From assembly GCA_949284615.1 (NCBI GenBank), contig CASDWL010000008.1:1-5400 (forward strand): a DNA stretch of 5,400 nt, written 5' to 3'. The notes under the pieces were generated by a model. The model saw nothing but the letters and a program-made list of their open reading frames with translations. It was not told where the DNA came from and did not search any database. Source of the stretch: an uncultured Mycoplasma sp. GTDB lineage: Bacteria > Bacillota_I > Bacilli_A > Mycoplasmatales > Metamycoplasmataceae. Positions 1 through 5,400 of the stretch are shown one piece after another (the stretch's first letter is position 1; each line of letters opens with the position of its first letter). The translations under genes were made by a program, and so were the position numbers.

Positions 1-4
1 AACT

Positions 5-41
5 AAACTAAATCAACACATTACTGATGTGTTTTTAGTTT
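5..41 (+). terminator. Hairpin near the IS end, likely transposase terminator
   Basis: AAACTAAA (5-12) pairs with TTTAGTTT (34-41). After a 2-nt bulge, AACACAT (15-21) pairs with ATGTGTT (27-33) around the loop TACTG. This gives about 15 bp of stem. A short T-rich stretch follows, so it could end plus-strand transposase transcription or block transcription entering or leaving the IS. Confidence 0.55.
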
Positions 42-58
42 TCTATATAATAATTCTT

Positions 59-80
59 AGTGTTGCGATTGTAATTACAA
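59..80. repeat. 22-bp terminal inverted repeat, left copy
   Basis: The copy begins AGTGTTGCGATTG and ends TAATTACAA. It is a perfect reverse complement of 5341-5362. It contains the 12-bp palindrome TTGTAATTACAA at 69-80. Identity stops abruptly on both sides, as expected for the terminal repeat of an insertion sequence. Confidence 0.85.
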
Positions 81-104
81 AAAAGAAAACCCATAATGGG
101 TTTT
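79..104 (-). terminator. Intrinsic terminator of the surface protein gene
   Basis: Read on the minus strand, AAAACCC (104-98), loop ATTAT and GGGTTTT (92-86) form a 7-bp stem with three G-C pairs. It is followed by C and then six T (84-79). It lies about 35 nt after the surface gene stop codon. The T tract runs into the last two bases of the IS end, so the element is inserted directly at the terminator. Confidence 0.75.
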
Positions 105-138
105 TGCATTATTGTTTCATAATTTTAATTAAGATAGA

Positions 139-1169
139 TTAAACTAAATTTTTGATTTGGTTTGGATCTACAGATACTTGCATATCTACTGGAACACCTT
201 CATCAAATAATGCTGAATCAGCTGTATTAATTCCTCATCCAAATTGTGAAGAAGCTCAAAATGTTACTCTAACACCACGTCAAATACCTGCTGCTCCATT
301 CATTTCAACTTTACCACCTCAAACAAATCCTAATACTGGACTATTTACAGTAGTTACATCACCTTTACTAAAATCATCTGATATTTCTAATTGAACATTT
401 TTTGGAACAGTCATATTTTTAATTTTCATGTTATGACCATTTAATTGTATTCTATAAATTAAATATTCACCATTTGTTGGGTATGTTGTCATTTTTAATG
501 ATTCATTTGCTACATCATCAAACACAAAATTATCTTCAGTTATATTTAATATATAGTGTTTTGATTGGAAATCATATTCTCAAGCACCAATTTGTTTAAG
601 ACCATAAGTGATTTTTGCAAATATAGTTCCTGATTGATAGAATCATTTACCTTCTTCTCCACCTGTAGGCATTGTAAATTCATAATTATTTTCATCAATT
701 TTTTGAACACCTAATGAATAATTAGGGTTAGCTTCATCATATACTTGTAAATTTAAAACTGTATAAGTATCTTTATATTCATCTTTAATTGAAACTTTTA
801 ATTTAATTGTTTCACCTGGAGTTGCAATATGAGTTTTTGAACCATCTTCAAATGTTAATGAACCATATTTATCCATATCAATAATTGTTATTTTGTATTG
901 TTCTGTTCTGGCATTTTCAATACGTTCAATTTTAAAAGTTGATTGATCTGGAGTTATTTCATCTGGTTTTGCTATTGTAGATGTATTTGGATTAAAATTG
1001 AGTCTGTACTACTAAATATTGCTCCTTGTGATCCTTCACTTGTGAAAAAACCTTGTGAATTAGCACGAGGTGCTGACATAGTCAATGCAATAGCAACTGG
1101 TGCTGCAACTGCTGCAACTGCTGCTAAAGATCCTGTAGTAATTAAAGTAATTTTTCCTGATTTTTTCAT
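139..1169 (-). pseudogene. Secreted beta-rich surface protein gene with a frameshift
   Basis: The first frame starts at ATG 1169-1167, with AGAGG six bases upstream (1176-1180). It encodes MKKSGKITL followed by an Ala/Val-rich hydrophobic segment, which is a Sec signal peptide or N-terminal anchor. There is no lipobox cysteine. That frame stops at TAG 972-974. A second frame, closed upstream by TAG at 1009-1011, runs on to TAA at 139-141 with six TGA-encoded tryptophans. The shift must therefore lie at 975-1008, and one extra base would restore about 343 residues. The middle part has the pattern ATPGETIKLKVS ... YEFTMP (about 800-660), resembling bacterial Ig-like or divergent InlB B-repeat sandwiches that end in an FTMP strand. 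The C-terminal half is rich in Trp and Gly and I do not recognise it. Exposure at the cell surface is inferred. The gene could be inactive, switched off in this isolate, or affected by a sequencing error. Confidence 0.7.
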
Positions 1170-1175
1170 AAAAAA

Positions 1176-1287
1176 CCTCTTTTCTTAATTCTCATCCAAA
1201 ATTTGTTTACTTTGTAGCCTTATTTTATTTGGAAGAATTATTTTTGCTACACCTATATTATAACTCTAAAAACAAAAAAAAAAAAAA
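1176..1287 (-). promoter_or_regulatory. Promoter and leader of the surface gene, with T14 tract
   Basis: On the minus strand a perfect TATAAT lies at 1262-1257, which predicts a start near 1250 and a leader of about 80 nt. Upstream come AGAGT, T5, G and then T14 (1287-1274). The T14 tract occupies the -35 and spacer position, and there is no recognisable TTGACA. TGTAGC (1218-1213 region) and GCTACA (1251-1246 region) could pair as a 6-bp stem near the 5' end of the transcript. The leader ends in AGAGG six bases before ATG. Confidence 0.6.
1274..1287. repeat. 14-base homopolymer (A14 plus strand, T14 minus strand)
   Basis: There are fourteen A residues on the plus strand, separated by one C from a further five A (1268-1272). 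The tract begins 11 nt upstream of the TATAAT box of the surface gene. Runs of this length slip during replication, so the promoter spacing may vary between cells. On the minus strand AAAAAAT, six bases and ATTTTTT precede the run, so a weak A-T hairpin terminator is an alternative reading. Confidence 0.85.
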
Positions 1288-1326
1288 TGATCAAATTTTT
1301 TAACCAAAAATATTTATAGATAATTA

Positions 1327-1368
1327 AGATATATTTAACTAAATATATCTATTTGCTTCTTCATTATA
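1327..1368 (-). promoter_or_regulatory. 24-nt palindrome next to a second TATAAT box
   Basis: AGATATATTTA (1327-1337) and TAAATATATCT (1340-1350) are perfect reverse complements around the centre AC. On the minus strand a TATAAT (1368-1363, preceded by TTG) lies 12 nt upstream. The predicted transcription start would fall just before or within the palindrome. This could be a second promoter with an operator for the surface gene. No -35 is visible, and because the region is AT-only, chance cannot be excluded. Confidence 0.35.
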
Positions 1369-1540
1369 CAATATTTTTTTAAAAAAGTTTTACTTTTTTT
1401 AATTTTTTTTATCATTAGAAAATCAGTAATTAGTATCTAAAAGATTAATAACACTAGACACAAATATATAAATAATAAATTCAATTAGTTTTTAATTGAT
1501 TTTAAATAATTTTTAAACAATATATTATTTTTATATTTAA

Positions 1541-3151
1541 TTAATATCCCATTTTTTCTTCATATTCTTCTAATGATCCTCTAAAAATGAATGAAGAATC
1601 ATTCTTAATTTCTAAAATAACATTAGCTTCTTTTATTAAAGCTCTATTATATGTTGTAAAAATAACAACTGATTGATATTTGTCAATTGCTTCAATTACT
1701 GCATCAATACTTTCAGAATCTAAATGGTCTAAAGGTTGATCAAATATTATAACATTTGAATCTCTTAACATCATTTTAGAAAACATTAATCTTGCTTTTT
1801 CTCCTCCTGATAGTTTTGTGACATCTTTAAAAACACTATCTCCACTAAAAAGCATTTTTCCTAAAAATGATCTCATTCTTTGATCTGAAATATCTTTGTT
1901 TTCTTCTGTTTCATTATCTATTGGTCATAATCTTAACCAATCAATCATTTGCATACTATTTTGAAAAAATTCTGAATTATTAGAAGGAAAATATTCATAT
2001 TTAATTGTAGATCCTCACATAAAAGAACCTGTATAGTTCTTTTCTTTTCCTACAAGAATTTCTAAAAATTTAGTTTTAATAATATCATCATCACCTATAA
2101 CAGCTAATTTATCTCCTGGTTTCAAATGAAATGAAATATTATTAAATAAATAATTTCCATCATTATCTTTATAACCTAATTTATTTACTTCTAAAATTTG
2201 TTTTCCAGGATTTCTATTAATTTCAAATCTAATAAATGGGTATTTTCTTGTAGAAGGAACAATTTCATCTAAAGTTATTTTTTCTAAAGCTTTTTTTCTT
2301 GATGTGGCTTGTTTAGATTTTGAAGCATTGGCTGAAAAACGGGCAATAAAACTTTGAAGTTTTTCAATTTGTTCTTGTTTTTTTAGATTTGATTGTTTTT
2401 GCAATTCAGCCATTAATTGAGACGATTCTTTTCAAAAACTATAATTTCCAGTAAACATTTTAGCTTTACCAAAATCAATATCTACAATATTTGTACATAC
2501 TTCATCTAAAAAATCACTATCATGGGATACAACAATAACAATTTTTTCATAATCATTAATAAAATTAATTAATCATTTTATTGATTTTAAATCTAAATGG
2601 TTTGTTGGTTCATCCATTATTAATATATCTGGATTACCAAATAAAGCCTTTGCTAGAAGAACTTTAACTTTTTCTGTTGACTTTAAATCTTTCATTAAAT
2701 AATTAAATTTAGATTCTTCAATGCCTAATCCACCTAAAAGAATATGAGCATCATTTTCTGCATTCCATCCACCCATTTGACCAAATAACTCTTCTAATTC
2801 TGCAGCTCTAGAATAATCTTTTTCATCTGAATTAGGATTCATATATATAGCATCTTTTTCTTCTTTTATTTTACTTAATACTTCATTCCCTTTAATAACA
2901 AGATCAGTAACATTAAAATCATTATATTTAAAATGATCTTGTTCTAATGTAGATATTCTTTGATTTTTATCCACATAAACTTCTCCTGATGTAGGTTCTA
3001 TCTCTCCTGATAAAATTTTTAGAAAAGTTGATTTACCTGCACCATTAGCACCAATAATACCATAGGTATTACCTTCTATAAATTTTAAATTAACATCTTG
3101 AAAAAGTTTTTTATCAATAAAAATTTTAGAAAGATTTCTAACTTCAATCAC
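1541..3151 (-). CDS. ykpA: ABC-F ATPase, YkpA/YbiT type, with degenerate second ATP site
   Basis: This is a 536-residue soluble protein with two nucleotide-binding domains and no membrane segments, continuous only if TGA is Trp. ABC-F proteins bind the ribosomal E site and affect translation; that role is family knowledge. NBD1 has Walker A GANGAGKST (34-42), Q71, Walker B LIMDEP (D180, E181) and H210. Its signature is LKSTEK (156-161) in place of LSGGE, and degeneracy there also occurs in YkpA and YbiT. The linker (about 235-330) contains IARFSANASKSKQATSRKK, closely like YkpA. NBD2 keeps LSGGEK (447-452), but its Walker A is GDDDIIKT (353-360), Walker B is FDQP (Gln472 for catalytic Glu), and the H-switch is TTYN (Tyr501 for His). 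Start: GTG at 3151-3149 with AAGGAG five bases upstream (3162-3157). An overlapping ATG at 3153 is out of frame. The exact cellular role is unknown. Confidence 0.92.
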
Positions 3152-3191
3152 ATTTTCTCCTTAATGGTTAAAGATAATAATTTGTAAAATT

Positions 3192-3197
3192 ATTATA
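3192..3197 (-). promoter_or_regulatory. -10 box for the ABC-F gene
   Basis: A perfect TATAAT on the minus strand lies about 40 nt before the GTG start, inside the 79-bp gap after dnaI. No clear -35 is visible, as is common in mycoplasmas. It suggests the ABC-F gene can be transcribed separately from dnaB-dnaI, although read-through is possible because no strong terminator separates them. Confidence 0.5.
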
Positions 3198-3230
3198 ATA
3201 TAACTAAATTATAAGTTCATGAAAATAATA

Positions 3231-4100
3231 TTATTTAAGATCAAAATTTATTTCTTCAGTTAAATCAATAATTTTATTAATTGTTTTTTCTATTTTGATT
3301 TTTTCAATATCTTTAGATTTAAATCAGTGTTTCTTTAATTCTCCTATTGACAAATTAGAAGTGAAACAACAAATCTTCTTATTTTTTAAACGATAATCAA
3401 GAACTTGATAAAGAATTGATAAAAATCAATTATTCATTTTTTCTTGCCCAATATCATCTATTAATAATAAATCCACTTCTTTCATTTTATTTATAACTTC
3501 ATAGTTTAAATCATTATTTTTTTCAATATTTTTTAATAAAAAATCTAATAAATCGAATGAAGTTAAAAAAATGATGCTCCTATTATTTTTAATGGCATAA
3601 TTAGCCAAAGAATTTAAAAAAAATGTTTTACCTGTATTAAAAGGTCCATGAATATAAATTCCCTTATGATATTCTTTGTTTATAAATTTTTTAGTAAAAG
3701 AAACTGTTCATATAGCAACATCTTTTCTATTAATATTTTTTATTTTTTTATTTTCTCAATAAAAAATATTTTCATCAAATGAATTTTTATCTACTTCTTT
3801 AGGATTTGCTCATTTTAATTTGTAATTCATGTTGGATAAATGATGCAATCAATTTAACCTTTTGCTTTTCATTTCTATACTTGCTTGATTATTTATAACA
3901 GATATTCCAACAACATTTTTATCATCATAAATTTTTATTTTGGTAATATATTCATATTTGTCTATATTTTTATTTTCTTCAATAATATTAAGAAAATAAG
4001 GAAAAGCAGAAAAAATTTGATCTTCATTTAAATCTAACTCTTTTATTATTTTCTTTATAAGATCATTTTCAACAATTTCTTTTAAAAAATCTAATTCCAT
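3231..4100 (-). CDS. dnaI: DnaI/DnaC-type replicative helicase loader
   Basis: This is a 289-residue AAA+ ATPase, read through several TGA-Trp codons (residues 84, 97, 115, 131, 225, 259). Walker A is GPFNTGKT (152-159), Walker B is LLLIDDIG (211-218, Asp215/Asp216), and sensor I is TSN (247-249). This order and spacing match the DnaI/DnaC family, which loads the replicative helicase on DNA at initiation. The N-terminal 85 residues form a charged helical domain without the cysteine cluster I recall in Bacillus DnaI. The last 52 residues contain no arginine, so the usual C-terminal Arg-containing motif is not evident. The start ATG (4100-4098) shares one base with the dnaB stop (TAATG). AAAGGAA at 4114-4108 lies inside the end of dnaB, so translation is probably coupled. 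The IstB-like ATPase family is an alternative, but the dnaB neighbour argues for DnaI. Confidence 0.9.
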
Positions 4101-5062
4101 TAAAACATTCCTTTAATATCTTCATCTGTAAAAATCTCATCTAGATTATTAGATGATTGTTGGTAATCATTTTTATTTTCTATTAATATTTTTTTATCAA
4201 TAGATCACTCTTTAAAAAATGATTGATTAGAATATTTAACATTTTTATTTTTATATGCAATCACATTTTGCAATTCTATTCTAATCTCATTAAATGAATT
4301 AATTGATCGTTTTGAAAAATCATTAGCTATTTTTAAAATATAAGCATGACTAATTTGCTTATTAATTAAAATAGAAAAATCTATAAATAAATTTATAGAG
4401 CAATCTATAAAACCTAATTTTAATAAAGAATTAACTAATTGAATATCATAAGTTGTAGGATTTCTTTTTGTAATATATTTAATAAAATCTGTGGCATGTA
4501 ATTTTAAAACATTATCTTCATGGTTTTGATATGTTTTTATATTTAATTCTAATGTGTCATACATAATTTCATTTTCATCAAGACTATCATTAAAAAAATC
4601 TGGAAATACATCTTGATATTTTTTGGATACATTAACATAATTAACTTTATTCAAATTAACTTTTTTATTTAATTGATAGATATTATCATATTCATCATAA
4701 CCAATTATTTTTATTAAATGATTTTTTAATACTGGATTTTTTTCAAATAAATAAATATCATTAGGTTTTAAAAGAGAAAATATTTTTATTTTATCTTCTT
4801 TTTTTTCTAATGTATTAATTAAACCTACTGCTTCTAATTTATCTAAATTATTTTGAAATGTATTAGCATCTAGACCTGTTTTTTGAAAAAAAATGTTTAG
4901 TTCAAATAATTGACCTTCATTAGTTAGAGCTAAATCTGCTAATGTTTCATAAATAATAGCACTAGATGATCCAATTATTGGTAAATATAGAGTTCTTAAG
5001 TTTTTATAGTCTTCATTAGTGATCTTATTAAGAGATTCAACTAAAAACACTATTTTACTCAT
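4100..5062 (-). CDS. dnaB: DnaB/DnaD-type replication initiation protein (Firmicutes DnaB, not helicase)
   Basis: This is a 320-residue protein with one TGA-Trp (286). The N-terminal part shows YKNLRTLYLPIIG (19-31), matching the opening helix and LYxPLIG motif of Bacillus-type DnaB. LEAVGLINT (76-84) fits the recognition segment of a winged-helix domain. Near the C-terminus, HAYILKIANDFSKRSI (239-254) fits the DnaD/DnaB C-terminal pattern Y-x-x-K-I-x-x-D/N-W/F ... I that binds DNA. It ends in an acidic tail finishing GMF. In Bacillus, DnaB works with DnaD and DnaI to bring the replicative helicase to the origin. Here dnaI follows with a one-base overlap. Bacillus DnaB is about 470 residues, so this is a short mollicute version. 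Start: ATG 5062-5060 with AAGGAG five bases upstream (5073-5068). It could equally be named a DnaD-domain protein. Confidence 0.85.
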
Positions 5063-5174
5063 AATAGCTCCTTTATTTACAATAAATCAACTTACTTTCA
5101 GGTTGTATATGCTTATTTTACCAATTAGATTTTTTACTTATAAAAAAGACATTAAAAAAGCTGTTTTTCAACAC

Positions 5175-5249
5175 TTATCTACATGTTTTTTCCACATTAT
5201 TTACTTAAAATTTATATCAAAAATACCTATATTATTATTGTTATCCACA
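5175..5249 (+). promoter_or_regulatory. Cluster of three DnaA-box-like 9-mers upstream of dnaB
   Basis: On the plus strand: TTATCTACA (5175-5183, one mismatch), TTTTCCACA (5188-5196, fits TTWTNCACA) and TTATCCACA (5241-5249, perfect). All share one orientation. The first two start 13 bp apart, and a very AT-rich 44-bp stretch separates them from the third. The cluster lies 113-187 bp upstream of the dnaB start, in a 278-bp gap with no gene. A weak -10 for dnaB may be TAAAAT at 5120-5115. DnaA control of dnaB-dnaI, or titration of DnaA, is inferred. Confidence 0.5.
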
Positions 5250-5340
5250 TTTAATTATTTTTATGAAAAATAATAGATTTTGCTCTTGTTACCAATAAAT
5301 CAAATAATTGAAAATATATAAAAATATTTATTTTCCCAAA

Positions 5341-5362
5341 TTGTAATTACAATCGCAACACT
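5341..5362. repeat. 22-bp terminal inverted repeat, right copy
   Basis: The copy begins TTGTAATTACAATCG and ends CAACACT. It is a perfect reverse complement of 59-80. With its flanking T/A it forms the palindrome ATTGTAATTACAAT (5340-5353 region). Identity with the left copy is lost on both sides. Confidence 0.85.
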
Positions 5363-5400
5363 TAATAAAATTATGAAAGGTTGGGGTTGTGATTTTTTTA
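5341..5400 (+). mobile_element. Left end of a second IS30-family insertion sequence (partial)
   Basis: The terminal repeat at 5341-5362 is followed inward by AAAGGTTGGGGTTGTG and seven T (5377-5399). IS30 itself, as I recall it, has CGCAACA in its terminal repeat and then a GGGGTTGCGG...TTTTTT leader just before the transposase start, so this looks like the upstream leader of a plus-strand IS30-type transposase beginning just beyond the window. IS1630 of M. fermentans is a known IS30-type relative in mycoplasmas. No transposase residues are visible here, so the family call rests on the ends alone. Confidence 0.65.

Larger units (their letters stand above)
1..80 (+). mobile_element. Right end of an IS30-family insertion sequence (partial)
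   Basis: This is the distal end of an element whose transposase would lie to the left of the window. It ends in a terminal repeat (59-80) that is the exact reverse complement of 5341-5362. The copy at 5341 continues inward into a G-rich IS30-type leader (GGTTGGGGTTGTG then T7). This copy does not, and instead carries a long hairpin at 5-41. That makes it the opposite (transposase 3') end, so both copies would be read on the plus strand. No coding sequence can be assigned in these 80 bases. The family call rests on recalled similarity of the CGCAACA-containing repeat and G-rich leader to IS30, so it is likely but not proven. Confidence 0.6.
1170..1540. other. Intergenic region between the ABC-F and surface genes
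   Basis: This stretch contains no plausible coding sequence on either strand. It holds the surface gene leader and promoter (1176-1287), the palindrome and second TATAAT (1327-1368), and an A-T hairpin at 1381-1399 (AAAAAAGT, TTT, ACTTTTTT). That hairpin might weakly end ABC-F transcription. I see no G-C-rich terminator after the ABC-F stop codon, and 1400-1540 shows only AT-rich sequence. Confidence 0.6.

Noticed and set aside
152..394. Open frame on the plus strand at 152-394, and others at 943-1188 and 5019-5273
   Set aside because: The first two lie antisense to the surface protein gene and the third overlaps the dnaB start. They have no ribosome binding site, and their composition follows the opposite strand.
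975..1008. Programmed -1 ribosomal frameshift in the surface gene
   Set aside because: The direction is right, but there is no slippery heptamer and no evident stimulatory structure; the only run is T4.
1149..1195. Small upstream reading frame beginning MRIKKRGFLW in the surface gene leader
   Set aside because: It has no Shine-Dalgarno of its own and ends after a few codons; its Gly codon is simply the Shine-Dalgarno of the real gene.
2967..2975. Perfect DnaA box TTATCCACA inside the ABC-F gene
   Set aside because: It is a single isolated copy encoding the conserved-looking YVDK stretch of NBD1, so it is best explained by coding sequence.
3223..3236. 14-bp palindrome AAATAATATTATTT at the dnaI stop
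   Set aside because: It contains only A and T, overlaps the stop codon and has no T tract, so it is too weak for a terminator and likely by chance.
5063..5340. Chromosomal origin of replication
   Set aside because: Only three boxes are seen and neither dnaA nor dnaN is nearby. Control of dnaB-dnaI is the simpler reading.
5373..5400. Short coding start MKGWGCDFF at the right edge
   Set aside because: There is no ribosome binding site, and the bases match the G-rich leader before an IS30-type transposase rather than coding sequence.
1..5400. tRNA, rRNA or CRISPR array
   Set aside because: No cloverleaf, rRNA-like GC-richer block or spaced direct repeats are visible anywhere in the window.

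Overview
The window looks like Mollicutes chromosome, probably from a mycoplasma. It is very AT-rich. All four long genes lie on the minus strand, and they only become full length if TGA is read as tryptophan (genetic code 4). Start signals are typical AAGGAG or AGAGG Shine-Dalgarno sites 5-6 nt before the start codon. The species cannot be fixed from the sequence. The IS30-type insertion-sequence ends and the gene content would suit the M. hominis or M. fermentans side of the group, but that is inference.

Layout, left to right. (1) 1-80 is the end of an IS30-family element that continues to the left. It has a 15-bp hairpin and a 22-bp terminal inverted repeat. (2) 86-104 is an intrinsic terminator touching the IS end. 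(3) 139-1169 (minus) is a secreted beta-rich surface protein gene, broken by one frameshift at 975-1008 just after the signal peptide. (4) 1170-1540 is a 370-bp intergenic stretch. It holds the surface gene's leader and promoter with a T14 tract at the -35/spacer position, a 24-nt near-perfect palindrome, and a second TATAAT box. (5) 1541-3151 (minus) is an ABC-F protein of the YkpA/YbiT type with an intact first ATP site and a badly decayed second one. (6) 3231-4100 (minus) is a DnaI-type helicase loader. (7) 4100-5062 (minus) is a DnaB/DnaD-type replication initiation protein whose stop overlaps the dnaI start by one base. (8) 5063-5340 is the dnaB upstream region with three DnaA-box-like 9-mers. 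(9) 5341-5400 is the opposite end of a second IS30-family copy, in the same orientation as the first.

How the genes work together. dnaB and dnaI form a translationally coupled replication-initiation pair, and the DnaA boxes upstream suggest DnaA could control it or bind there. The ABC-F gene has its own TATAAT promoter and probably acts on ribosomes. The surface protein gene is a separate unit with two features typical of variable mycoplasma surface genes: a homopolymer in the promoter and an off-frame coding region. The 5.26-kb segment sits between two like-oriented IS copies.

Most notable: the coherent decay of one composite ATP site in the ABC-F protein, the off-frame surface gene with its T14 promoter, and the IS copies flanking core replication genes.
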